Source: JANNGZ01 sp031404155 (GTDB lineage Bacteria; Pseudomonadota; Gammaproteobacteria; Burkholderiales; Burkholderiaceae_C). Taken from it: 46,425 nucleotides of DNA. The position numbers and the translations under genes were made by a program. Below are positions 1 through 8,020 of this stretch, piece by piece. The DNA lies in the NCBI GenBank assembly GCA_031404155.1, contig JANNGZ010000134.1:1-46425 (forward strand). Direction: 5' to 3'. A model generated the notes under the pieces. The model saw only the letters and a program-made list of their open reading frames with translations, was not told where the DNA came from and made no database searches. The first letter of the stretch is position 1. Each line of letters opens with the position of its first letter.

Positions 1-696
1 CAGCGCGGTTCCTTCGGCGCCTGCCTGATGGCCGAGCCCGAACTGGTACGCGACTGCGTCAACGCGATGCGCGACGCGGTTGATCTGCCGGTGACCGTGA
101 AGCACCGCATCGGCATCGACCGCGGCGAGCGCTACGACTTCGTGCGCGATTTCGTCGGCACGGTGGCCCAGGGCGGTTGCGAGGTGTTCATCGTGCATGC
201 CCGCAACGCCTGGCTCAAGGGCTTGAGCCCGAAGGAGAACCGCGAAGTGCCGCCGCTGCGCCATGAGTTCGTGGCTCGGCTCAAACGCGACTTCCCGGCG
301 CTGACCTTTGTGCTCAACGGCGGCGTGACCAACGACGCGCAAATTTCCGAACATCTGGCGCAGGTGGACGGCGTGATGCTCGGGCGCGAGGCCTACCACC
401 ACCCCTGGTCGATGGCCGGATGGGACGCCGCGTTTCTTGGCGCCGCGGCAGCGACCGCACCCAGCCGCCTGGACGTCGAACGCGCGATGGTGGGCTACAT
501 GACCCGCGAAGCGGCTGCGCGCGGCACGCCGTGGTCGAACATCGCGCGCCACATGATGGGCCTGTGGAGCGGCACGCCGGGTGCGCGCCGCTGGCGCCAG
601 GTGTGGAGCGACCACCGGCTCAAGGCCAACGCACCCGAACAGGTGCATGCGCTCGCACAGGCCGCATTGGCGATGCTGGTGCCGCTGGCCGCCTGA
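1..696 (+). CDS. dusA: tRNA-dihydrouridine(20/20a) synthase DusA, 3' part
   Basis: FMN enzyme that reduces uridine 20/20a in the tRNA D-loop to dihydrouridine in the cytoplasm. The gene is cut by the left window edge. The first visible residues (GSFGACLMAEPELV) directly follow the place where the family has its catalytic Cys motif (GCPS), so that Cys lies outside. Visible are the FMN/tRNA-binding segment KHRIGID (fragment residues about 34-40), HARNAWLKGLSPKENR (about 66-81), the phosphate-binding LNGGV (about 105) and GREAYHHPW, all typical of the DusA subfamily. The C-terminal helical tRNA-binding domain follows and the stop is normal. The next gene starts 80 bp downstream and is metabolically unrelated. 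Confidence 0.95.
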   Translation, partial: QRGSFGACLMAEPELVRDCVNAMRDAVDLPVTVKHRIGIDRGERYDFVRDFVGTVAQGGCEVFIVHARNAWLKGLSPKENREVPPLRHEFVARLKRDFPALTFVLNGGVTNDAQISEHLAQVDGVMLGREAYHHPWSMAGWDAAFLGAAAATAPSRLDVERAMVGYMTREAAARGTPWSNIARHMMGLWSGTPGARRWRQVWSDHRLKANAPEQVHALAQAALAMLVPLAA

Positions 697-776
697 TGCA
701 CACGGTGCCGTCCGGGCGCCGCTGCACGTCATTCCGCGCCACTCGAACGCCGGCAAGCGCGACGCACAATGCCCGC

Positions 777-1640
777 ATGAACCGCATCGGCATCATCGGC
801 GGCAGCGGCCTGTACGACCTGCCCGGCCTCACCGACACCCGCTGGGTGGCTTGCAGCACACCCTGGGGCGCGCCCTCCGACGAGGTGTTTCTCGGCACGC
901 TGGGCAGCGTGCCGCTGGCCTTCCTGCCGCGCCACGGGCGCGGCCACCGCCTACCGCCGGGCGAGGTGAACTACCGCGCCAACATCGCGGCGCTGAAGGG
1001 CCTGGGTGTGGCCGATGTGATCTCGCTCAGCGCGGTGGGCAGCCTGCGCATGGACCTCGCACCCGGCGCCTTCGTGGTGGTCGACCAGTACATCGACCGC
1101 ACCACGCAGCGCGCTTCGTCGTTCTTCGGCAGCGGGTTGGCTGCGCATGTGGCGATGGCCCACCCGGTGTGTTCGCGCATCGGCGCGCACCTGCACCACA
1201 CGCTGGGCGAACTTGGTGTGCCGCATGTGCGCGGCGGCACCTATGTCTGCATCGAGGGGCCGCAGTTTTCATCGCTCGCCGAGAGCCAGCTCTACCGCAG
1301 CTGGAATGCCGACGTGATCGGCATGACCAACATGCCCGAAGCCAAGCTCGCGCGCGAGGCCGAGCTTTGTTATGCCAGCGTGGCGATGGTGACCGACTTC
1401 GACACCTGGCATCCCGAGCACGACGCGGTGACGGTGGCCGCGGTGATCCAGGTGCTGCTCGGCAACGCCGGCCATGCGCGCGAATTGGTGGTGAGCGTGG
1501 CGGCGGCGCTCGCGCACGACACGCATGGGCCGAGTTGCGCCTGCCGCCGTGCGCTCGACCATGCCCTGATCACCGCGCCCGCGGCGCGCGACCCGGGCAT
1601 GGTGGACAAGCTGCGCGGCATCGCGGGGCGGGTGCTGTGA
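777..1640 (+). CDS. mtnP: S-methyl-5'-thioadenosine phosphorylase
   Basis: Phosphorolyses 5'-methylthioadenosine (MTA, by-product of polyamine and homoserine-lactone synthesis) to adenine and 5-methylthioribose-1-phosphate in the cytoplasm. The 287-residue product opens with IGIIGGSGLYDLPGL, the phosphate-loop signature of the PNP/MTAP family. It carries PRHGRGH (about residue 50) and, near residues 180-205, MTNMPEAKLAREAELCYAS followed by TDFDTW. The two Asp of TDFD are those used by MTAP-type enzymes for 6-amino purines. The frame is open further upstream, but homology begins at ATG 777; no strong Shine-Dalgarno is seen. The stop overlaps the GTG of mtnA (GTGA), which indicates translational coupling. 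Confidence 0.95.
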   Translation: MNRIGIIGGSGLYDLPGLTDTRWVACSTPWGAPSDEVFLGTLGSVPLAFLPRHGRGHRLPPGEVNYRANIAALKGLGVADVISLSAVGSLRMDLAPGAFVVVDQYIDRTTQRASSFFGSGLAAHVAMAHPVCSRIGAHLHHTLGELGVPHVRGGTYVCIEGPQFSSLAESQLYRSWNADVIGMTNMPEAKLAREAELCYASVAMVTDFDTWHPEHDAVTVAAVIQVLLGNAGHARELVVSVAAALAHDTHGPSCACRRALDHALITAPAARDPGMVDKLRGIAGRVL

Positions 1641-2749
1641 GGGTCGGCGGCGTGCCCCACCGCACGCTCTGGCCCGAGGCGGGCGAGGGTGCTGTGTTCG
1701 TCATCGACCAGCGGCAATTGCCGCACGGCTTCGTCGTGGCTCGGCTGGCGAGCGCCGCAGCGGTGGCCCTGGCGATCCGCGAGATGTGGGTGCGCGGCGC
1801 GCCGCTCATCGGTGCCTGCGCCGCCTACGGCCTGGCCATGCAGACCAGCGAGGATGCGTCCGACGCGGCCCTCGCGCGCACCGCCTTTGCGCTGATGGGC
1901 ACACGCCCGACCGCGGTGAACCTGGCCTGGGCGGTGGACCGGATGATCACCCGCCTGCAGGCGCTGCCGGTGGCCCAGCGCCGCGCCGCCGCATGGCACG
2001 AAGCCGCGCTGATCTGCGACGAGGACGAGGCCGCCAACCGTGCCATCGGCGAGCACGGCCTGAAGCTGCTGCGTGAGGTGCTGGAGCGCAAACCCGGTGG
2101 CGGCCGCTTGAACATCCTCACCCACTGCAATGCCGGCTGGCTGGCCACGGTGGACCGCGGCACCGCCCTCGCGCCGGTGTACGCGGCACGCGACTTCGGG
2201 CTCGATGTGCATGTGTGGGTGGATGAAACCCGCCCACGCAACCAGGGCGCGAGCCTCACCGCGTGGGAGCTGCGCGAGGAGGGCATAGCGCACACCGTGA
2301 TCGCCGACAACACCGGCGGCCACCTGATGCAGAAGGGCCAGGTGGATGCGGTGATCGTCGGCTGCGACCGCGTCACCCGCCGCGGCGATGTCTGCAACAA
2401 GATCGGCACCTACCTGAAGGCGCTCGCGGCGCACGACAACGGCGTGCCGTTTTATGTGGCGATGCCGCTCTCGACGCTGGATTGGCGCTTGAACGACGGG
2501 CTCGCCGAAATACCGATCGAAGAGCGCGATGCGCGCGAGCTGACGCACATCGCCGGTGTGGCCGATTCCGGCGAGCGGGTGGAGGTGCGGCTCACGCCCG
2601 CCGGCTCGCCGGCGCTCAATTTCGGCTTCGACGTGACCCCGGCGCGGCTGGTCACCGCGTTGATCAGCGAGCGCGGCGTGGTGGCCGCCAACGAGGCCGC
2701 GCTCGCCACGCTGCGCGGCGGCAACGGGAGTGCTGCGCATGGCGGCTGA
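1637..2749 (+). CDS. mtnA: S-methyl-5-thioribose-1-phosphate isomerase
   Basis: Converts the aldose 5-methylthioribose-1-phosphate to 5-methylthioribulose-1-phosphate. The product is 370 residues, normal for this eIF2B-alpha-like family. Visible motifs are RGAPLIG (53-59), THCNAGWLAT with the catalytic Cys (164), DETRPRNQG (197-205) and VGCDRV with the catalytic Asp (244), followed by NKIGTYLKALAA. The GTG at 1637 was chosen because it overlaps the mtnP stop by 4 bp and fits the family N-terminus; the frame is open far upstream only because of high GC. The gene runs 11 bp past the next ATG, so all three MTA genes are tightly coupled. Confidence 0.95.
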   Translation: MRVGGVPHRTLWPEAGEGAVFVIDQRQLPHGFVVARLASAAAVALAIREMWVRGAPLIGACAAYGLAMQTSEDASDAALARTAFALMGTRPTAVNLAWAVDRMITRLQALPVAQRRAAAWHEAALICDEDEAANRAIGEHGLKLLREVLERKPGGGRLNILTHCNAGWLATVDRGTALAPVYAARDFGLDVHVWVDETRPRNQGASLTAWELREEGIAHTVIADNTGGHLMQKGQVDAVIVGCDRVTRRGDVCNKIGTYLKALAAHDNGVPFYVAMPLSTLDWRLNDGLAEIPIEERDARELTHIAGVADSGERVEVRLTPAGSPALNFGFDVTPARLVTALISERGVVAANEAALATLRGGNGSAAHGG

Positions 2750-3461
2750 CGTACACCGCGGGCGCGATCTCCAATTGCGCCGAGGCCTCGTTGCGGCGGT
2801 GCACCGGCTCGACGCGTCGGGCCTGAACCGCGGCAGCACCGGCAATGTGAGCGTGCGGGGCAGCGCGGCAGGCGAGGGCGCAGCCATCGGTGCCGGCGCC
2901 GGTGAAACCCAAGGCGCCACCGGCATCTGGATCACCCCCAGCGGCATGGAGCCCGAGAACCTCGACGCCGGCGCGCTCAGCTGGATCGGTGACGACGGCG
3001 GCGTGCTGGGCCACTGGCAGCCGTCCAGCGAATGGCCGTTCCACCGCGCCATCTACCAGCAGAGGCCGGATCTGCACGCGGTGGTGCACCTGCATTCGAC
3101 GAATGCCACTGCGCTGGCCTGCCTGCGCCGCGGGCTGCCCGCGGTGCACTACATGGTCGCCGTGGCCGGCGGGCACGATGTGCCCTGCACGCCCTACCAC
3201 CTGTTCGGCAGCGAGCCCTTGTCGCTGGCGGTGCGCCAGGCCTTCACCAACCGCAACGCCTGCCTGATGGCCAACCACGGCCTGGTGGCCGGCGGCACCA
3301 CGCTGCAACACGCGGTGAAGGTGGCGGTCGAAATCGAAGCCCTGTGCGAGCTCTACCTGAAGGCGCTGGCCGTGGGCGAGCCGGCGCTGTTGAGCGCCGA
3401 CGAGATGGCGCAGGCGGTCGAGCGCTTCAGGACCTACGGGCGCGCGCACCGATCGAGTTAG
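2739..3461 (+). CDS. FucA-like class II aldolase, candidate methylthioribulose-1-phosphate aldolase (Ald2-like)
   Basis: Zinc-dependent class II aldolase/adducin family, 240 residues. It resembles L-fuculose-1-phosphate aldolase: RGSTGNVSVR (31-40), TPSGM (66-70), QPSSEWPFH with the catalytic Glu (98), Zn ligands in HLHS (117, 119) and NHG (180), plus HYMVAVAGGHDVPC. The PSSEW motif separates it from MtnB dehydratases. After mtnP-mtnA the expected reaction is 5-methylthioribulose-1-phosphate to DHAP plus 2-(methylthio)acetaldehyde, the 'DHAP shunt' known from Rhodospirillum rubrum and some E. coli; this substrate is inferred from context. ATG 2739 was chosen for the GGGAG 8 bp upstream; a GTG at 2730 is possible. 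A Gly/Ala-rich insertion (residues about 41-60) is unusual. Confidence 0.85.
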   Translation: MAADVHRGRDLQLRRGLVAAVHRLDASGLNRGSTGNVSVRGSAAGEGAAIGAGAGETQGATGIWITPSGMEPENLDAGALSWIGDDGGVLGHWQPSSEWPFHRAIYQQRPDLHAVVHLHSTNATALACLRRGLPAVHYMVAVAGGHDVPCTPYHLFGSEPLSLAVRQAFTNRNACLMANHGLVAGGTTLQHAVKVAVEIEALCELYLKALAVGEPALLSADEMAQAVERFRTYGRAHRSS

Positions 3462-3659
3462 CGTCGCGACGCAGCCTCGGCACGCTGTTGGCGCGCATGA
3501 GCCGCGGCCGAAGGCGGCGCGCACGGTCCACCGCCGATTGCTGGGCAAAGCGTTGGGCCTACCCGATCACGCACGCGTCCCGCCGCCGAAGCGTCTCGCC
3601 ATGGCGGCTTGGCGCTCCCGTGCGTGCCAATGCTTGCGAACGAGGTTGGGCTGGCCGCA

Positions 3660-5000
3660 TCAACCCAGCCATTGCCGCAACCGCGCATACACCTCGGCGC
3701 GGTGCAGCAGCTCCATGTGGTTCATGCCGTATCCGACCCATTGCCGCTCGGGCGGGAAGTTCAGCGCACGCGCCGGGTCGTCATGGCGGCCGAGCGCGCT
3801 GTCCAGCGGCACCAGGCCGTCGCCGAGCAGCCGGTCTTTCACATCGCCGCTGCGCTGGCCGATGCTGGCGGCGGCGGCGAAGCAGCGCACCGAGGCGGGA
3901 AGCGAAATGTGCTGCGGCTTCGGCGGCTGCGCCCGTGACCGCGGCTGGGCCCCGCCCGCAGCCCCACCGTCCACGAGCCAATCCTCGTCCACCAGATTGC
4001 CGTGGCGCAGGTCGGTGATGCCGGCGCTGCGCAGCTTGCCCAGGCGCGCGAACGGCGCAGCGTAGGGCGTGGCGCCGAGCAGGATGTCGACCCAGTGCCC
4101 GGCGCGTTCCAGCGGCGCGCCGCGGTGCGGCGTGCCGAGGAACACCAACTCGCCGAGCAGGTCGGGCCAGCGCTGGCCGGCCTGCGCACCGTGGTGCAGT
4201 GCGCTGCGCGCGAGCAACCCTCCCATGCTGTGGCAGAGCAGCACCAGGCGCTTGACCGGGCGCGGCCATTGTTCGACCAGGCGCTCGAGCTGCTGCGCGA
4301 GTTCGCGCCCGTTTACCGAGATGTGCAGGCCGCTGTTGTAGTGCAGGTAGACCGCGGTGAAACCGAGGTCCCGCGCCAGCGCGGCGCCATGGTCGTGGCC
4401 CTTGCGCAGCCACTGCACGTCGCTCATGCACAGCCCGTGCACCAGCACCACGACGCTGTCGCTGGCCGAGGGCAGGGCGGCATCGAGCGCGGCCGCGTTC
4501 AGGGTCAGCGCGTGGCCCTCGCGGCGCAGGGCCATGGTGACCGCCAACGGGTTGTGCGTCGCGGCCAGGTGGTCGCCGAGCACGCCGTTGAGCGCGGCGA
4601 CGATCGCCTCGCGCTCCGAGTTCGGCTCCGCGTTTGGCTCCGAGTTCGGCTCCGAGTTCGGCTTGGCGCTTGTTTCGTCACCCGGCCCGGCGCCCGCCCC
4701 TTTGCCCGACCCGTTGCCCGACCCGTTGCCCGGCGCGTCCGCACTGAGCGCCGGGGCCAGCAAGCCGAGCAAGCCGTCGACGCTGCCGCCAACGACGCGG
4801 GTGACGCCACGAACCGATTTGTAGACCAGGCCGGTGATGCCGCCGGTACGCCCGTCCGGCGACGGCTTGCCGAAGCCTGGCACGCGCGCGATGCGTTCGT
4901 GCATCGCTTCGACCAGGTCGGTCAGGCCCGCGGTGGCGTCGGCGGCGAGCCGAACCGCGCCGCGCAGGTCGGAACTTTTAACGGGAGTGCGTCGGGTCAA
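3660..5000 (-). CDS. alpha/beta-hydrolase, PGAP1/lipase-like, with low-complexity linker
   Basis: Predicted serine esterase or lipase of 446 residues; substrate unknown. The N-terminal about 85 residues are helical and followed by a repetitive linker (91-130: GNGS/GKGAG units, then PNSE/PNAE units). The hydrolase core has the oxyanion motif VHGLC (187-191), nucleophile elbow CHSMGG (Ser258; Cys replaces the usual Gly), GTPHRGAP (289-296), GDGLVPLDS (acid Asp394) and MNHMELL (His428). That is a complete catalytic triad. No signal peptide is visible. The TTG start at 5000 has AAAGGCG upstream; the first in-frame ATG is 32 residues later. It is convergent with the aldolase gene, separated by 198 bp in which I see no gene or clear terminator. 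Confidence 0.85.
   Translation of the reverse strand: MTRRTPVKSSDLRGAVRLAADATAGLTDLVEAMHERIARVPGFGKPSPDGRTGGITGLVYKSVRGVTRVVGGSVDGLLGLLAPALSADAPGNGSGNGSGKGAGAGPGDETSAKPNSEPNSEPNAEPNSEREAIVAALNGVLGDHLAATHNPLAVTMALRREGHALTLNAAALDAALPSASDSVVVLVHGLCMSDVQWLRKGHDHGAALARDLGFTAVYLHYNSGLHISVNGRELAQQLERLVEQWPRPVKRLVLLCHSMGGLLARSALHHGAQAGQRWPDLLGELVFLGTPHRGAPLERAGHWVDILLGATPYAAPFARLGKLRSAGITDLRHGNLVDEDWLVDGGAAGGAQPRSRAQPPKPQHISLPASVRCFAAAASIGQRSGDVKDRLLGDGLVPLDSALGRHDDPARALNFPPERQWVGYGMNHMELLHRAEVYARLRQWLG
4615..4732. repeat. two 12-bp-period minisatellites inside the lipase gene
   Basis: At 4615-4664 a 12-bp unit of the form gagttcggctcc repeats about four times, and at 4698-4732 a 12-bp unit tttgcccgaccc-like repeats about three times. 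On the coding (minus) strand they encode PNSE/PNAE and GNGS tetrapeptides of the linker. The unit is a multiple of three, so copy-number change would lengthen or shorten the linker without breaking the frame. Confidence 0.85.
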
Positions 5001-5131
5001 GTGGCGCGCCTTTGCCGCAGCCGGCCAACCACCATGGGTGCCGCGGCCGCGGACGCAGTGTGCCAGCCGCCAGCCCGAGGGTCACTCGGGCGTGGCCGGA
5101 CACCGCGCGCCGGGTGCGCTTCCCGCCGCGC

Positions 5132-5567
5132 CTATTCCGTGGGAACCACCGGCGCGGGGTCCACCGGCGCAGGCGCGAGCGGCGGCGCGGCCAGCACCAT
5201 CACTTCGCGCGTGACCAGTTCGCGATAGATGCCGCCCGCGGCCACGCTGCCCGAGGTGCTGCCCTTGCCCTGGATGCGCGCGATACAGTCGCTGCGCTCG
5301 CCTTCGGGCAACGGCTCGCAGCGCTTGAGCGCGTTGCGCGCCAGGATGTCGGCGGCTTCTTCCGGGCGGCTCGGTTGTGTTTGGGCGTAGCGGGTGCTCG
5401 ACTCGCTCAGGCAGTTGGCGCGGTCGTCTTCGTTGCGGACCTTCATGCACTGCGCCTGTTCGCGCTGGTAACGCTGCGCGGCGCTGCCCTGGCTTGACTT
5501 GAGTGCGGCCAGTGCGGGTGTGGCCGCGAGCAAGCGGGCCAGCACGAAGGCAGCGCAAGGTGCTCAT
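5132..5567 (-). pseudogene. small secreted protein gene with apparent +1 frameshift near its start
   Basis: The main open frame (5545 to 5132) encodes LARLLAATPALAALKSSQG and then a Cys-containing polar region (CMKVRNEDDRANCLSE, RCEPLPEGERSDCIARI) with a Pro/Ala tail. It lacks a proper start: its only upstream candidate is a GTG without a ribosome-binding site. In another frame, ATG 5567-5565 is preceded by a perfect AAGGAG (5577-5582) at 9-bp spacing and reads MSTLRC. Removing one base between 5545 and 5560 joins the two into a typical signal peptide (MSTLRC..VLARLLAATPALA). This suggests an exported protein of about 145 residues with a one-base insertion, either real or a sequencing error. 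Function unknown. Confidence 0.55.
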
Positions 5568-5676
5568 AGGAGGGGGCTCCTTGCGAGCGTAGCGATGGAT
5601 GAAATCAAACCCGATGAACCGGCTTGCCGCGACGCAGGCCTCAAAACGGGAGGGCGATGCCGATGCGCTCAGCGCT

Positions 5677-6030
5677 TCATCGAGCGGCAACGCTTTGCTG
5701 CGGCCGCGACGAGGCGGCGGACTCCGCGGTGCTGAGCTTGAGCAGGCATTCGTCGACCGCACGGCGCACCCGCTGGGCGTGGCAGCGCCAGATCGCGCCC
5801 ACGTGCACCGCCTGGGCCTGGCGCCGCAACTCGCCCTGCTGGACCGACGCGGCCACCACCTTCTGAAAGGCGCCAAGCAGCGTCAGCGCCACCACGCCGG
5901 CCAAGAGGATCGGCCAGACCGGCCGCGGCAGCGCAAGCAACAGGCGTTCCCACCACGGGCGCCACAGCGGATGCTGCGTGCTCGCGGGGCCGGCGACGGC
6001 AAGCGGCCAATTGATCTTGAGGTTGTCCAT
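5677..6030 (-). CDS. hypothetical single-pass membrane protein
   Basis: 117-residue protein beginning MDNLKINWPLAVAGP, with one hydrophobic segment (about residues 38-60, PVWPILLAGVVALTLLGAF). A basic, Gln-rich region follows (ELRRQAQAVHVGAIWRCHAQ) and a Ser/Ala tail. No recognised domain. The ATG at 6030 begins the plausible protein; the frame stays open to 6117 but reads low-quality arginine-rich sequence there. No strong ribosome-binding site is seen. It lies on the same strand between the beta-propeller gene upstream and the small secreted-protein gene downstream. The three could form a loose transcription unit, but the 162-bp gap to the propeller gene makes this uncertain. Confidence 0.6.
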   Translation of the reverse strand: MDNLKINWPLAVAGPASTQHPLWRPWWERLLLALPRPVWPILLAGVVALTLLGAFQKVVAASVQQGELRRQAQAVHVGAIWRCHAQRVRRAVDECLLKLSTAESAASSRPQQSVAAR

Positions 6031-6192
6031 GGCGCAGCTTGGTTTGCGCTCCGCGGGTTGCGGAGATCGACTGAAGACAAGCTTGGACGTACCACGCACC
6101 CGGCACCATCGGACCACGGGTCCTCCGGCTGTAGGAGCCGCCTGACAGGGTGCACCCGCGCCCGCGTGCCACCCACCGGCGCGTTGACGCGC

Positions 6193-7836
6193 TCAGCGCG
6201 AGGTGATCGAGAACAGCACCGCGTTGTTGATCGCGAGCACCGCGCCGCCGGCGCCGATGGCGGTGGGGGTGTACGACTCGGCGGTGCCGCTGGTGAGCCG
6301 GATGCGCTGGCTCACCGTGTTGGTGGTCAGGTCCCAGCGGTAGAGGTAACCGTCCTCGCTGTTGACCAGGATCGAGCGGGTGAGTGGGTCCACCGCCGCG
6401 GTGTTGATGCACCACTCGATCACCGCTGCGGCCGTGCCCGGCTCGCGTGTGGGCCCCAGCAGGGTGAGCACCTCGCGCATGATCGGCCGGCCCGAGATCG
6501 CGTCGACCTGGCTCGCGCCCGGGTCGAGCACCGCCACCCGGTTCAAACCGTCGCCGGAACCGAGGCCGAGGTAGTTGTTGTACTTGCTCATCAGCAGGTA
6601 GCTCGACGCGCCGCTGTACGAGGGCACCATCGACGCCGGAACGATCGACGCGGTGTGGTCCCAGCCGAAGCCGCCGGGCACGCGCCGCGTGTTGAGCGTG
6701 GCGTCGAATTGCAGCAACCAGCCGCGGCCGTTGTGGGCGCCGAAGCTGCTTTCGAGCACGCCGAAAAACACCGCACCGTCCGGGCCCACGGTGGGCGACG
6801 CGGTGCTGTTGTCGCTGACACGCGCGGGTGCGCCAGTGTCCGGGTCGAGCAGCGCCGCTTTTCCCTTCAAGGCCAGCGTGACGCTGTCCAGCGCGAGCAG
6901 GTGGCCGGTTTGCGCGCTGCCGCCCACGGCCGTGTTCACCGCCACGTAGAGCGTGCTCTGGTCGGGCGAGAGCGCGGGGGCGCTGTTCATCGCCACCTGG
7001 CTGATCGCTGCCTCTGCCGCCGCGGCTGACGCTGCAACCCAGCGGCCCGCGCCGTCGGCACCGATGCGCGCCACACCGCTGGCCAGCCCCGCGGGGTTGG
7101 CGGCGGTGGCGACGAAGCCGAAGAAGACATTGCCGTTCGTGTCCACCGTGATCGGCGTGTTGATGAAAACGCTGGCATCGAACGCGGCAGGTGCCGCGGC
7201 GTAGGCGGCGGCGCCGTAGAACACGGCCATCTCGATGCTTGCACCGGCGGCGTCGGCGTTGTCGCGCAGCAGCAGCTTGCCGCCGGCGCCGGGGGCATGG
7301 AGGCAGTTGTTGAGGTCGAGCGCCAGGTTGTAGCTTGGAACCCATTGGTGCGGCGGCAGCATGTAGTCGCTTCCGGCCGACCAGATCAGGCCACCATTGC
7401 CACCCGAGCGCGCCTCGATGCGAAAGCCGCCGGCCGCGCCGGTTTTCACCGGCACGATCACGGTGTTGAGTGCGCTCACCACCGGCGAGCCGTAGTGGAT
7501 CAGCAGGCTGCCGTCCGCGCCGTATTGCGGGCTCAGGTCCACCGGCGTGGCCCAGGCGATGTGGTTCAGCGCCTGCGACGCAGTGGCGCTGTTGGCGGCA
7601 TGTTGGGCGTCGCGGCCGAAGGCCCACCACGCGGGGCCGCGGACCCCCGGAGCGGGCACCGTGCCCGCGGGCACCAAGGGCGGGCCGGGAAGCGCCGGCC
7701 CACCGCCACCGCCGCAACCGCCGAGCGGCGCAGCGCCGGCTGCCGCCAGAACCAGCAGCCGCCGCCGTTGCAGGTTGAACCGGTGCGGAGCCAGGGACTG
7801 CAAGCGCTGAGACATCGGCCGTCTCGACAAGATCAT
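6193..7836 (-). CDS. beta-propeller (PQQ/WD-like) lipoprotein, hypothetical
   Basis: 547-residue exported protein. The N-terminus carries an RRR cluster, a hydrophobic stretch LLVLAAAGAAPL and a lipobox-like GGC followed by GGGGG, so a lipoprotein signal (possibly Tat-type) is likely. The mature part contains repeated blade-like segments: GSLLIHYGSPVVSALNTV, FINTPITVDTNGNVFFGF, SPDQSTLYVAVNT, SPTVGPDGAVFFGV and DGYLYRWDL. These resemble PQQ/quinoprotein-type beta-propellers that read out stored values, but PQQ-binding or catalytic residues cannot be assigned. A second in-frame ATG at 7815 (MSQRLQS) is an equally possible start. Role unknown; likely periplasmic or envelope-attached. Confidence 0.75.
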   Translation of the reverse strand: MILSRRPMSQRLQSLAPHRFNLQRRRLLVLAAAGAAPLGGCGGGGGPALPGPPLVPAGTVPAPGVRGPAWWAFGRDAQHAANSATASQALNHIAWATPVDLSPQYGADGSLLIHYGSPVVSALNTVIVPVKTGAAGGFRIEARSGGNGGLIWSAGSDYMLPPHQWVPSYNLALDLNNCLHAPGAGGKLLLRDNADAAGASIEMAVFYGAAAYAAAPAAFDASVFINTPITVDTNGNVFFGFVATAANPAGLASGVARIGADGAGRWVAASAAAAEAAISQVAMNSAPALSPDQSTLYVAVNTAVGGSAQTGHLLALDSVTLALKGKAALLDPDTGAPARVSDNSTASPTVGPDGAVFFGVLESSFGAHNGRGWLLQFDATLNTRRVPGGFGWDHTASIVPASMVPSYSGASSYLLMSKYNNYLGLGSGDGLNRVAVLDPGASQVDAISGRPIMREVLTLLGPTREPGTAAAVIEWCINTAAVDPLTRSILVNSEDGYLYRWDLTTNTVSQRIRLTSGTAESYTPTAIGAGGAVLAINNAVLFSITSR

Positions 7837-8020
7837 CGGTGGATGAAGCGGCGCATGGTGACTCCAAGGGCCATGACTGACAAGGCCACTGCCGGGGCTG
7901 GTCCCGGCGGAGATTCAGCTCCGCACCTGCGCGTTTGCGCCCGCTTCGACACATTGGTTTCAGTTCGTGTTTCGCGGGGTTGTACCCTTCGCGTCCAACA
8001 GCCACCGCAATGCACCGCCT

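Noticed and set aside
1370..3052. Long antisense open frame of over 500 codons opposite mtnA and the aldolase
   Set aside because: Arginine- and alanine-rich with no family motif; it mirrors real genes in very GC-rich DNA.
5669..8005. Long minus-strand frame overlapping the beta-propeller and small membrane protein genes
   Set aside because: It is the wrong frame of those genes: low-complexity Arg/Gly sequence without a domain.
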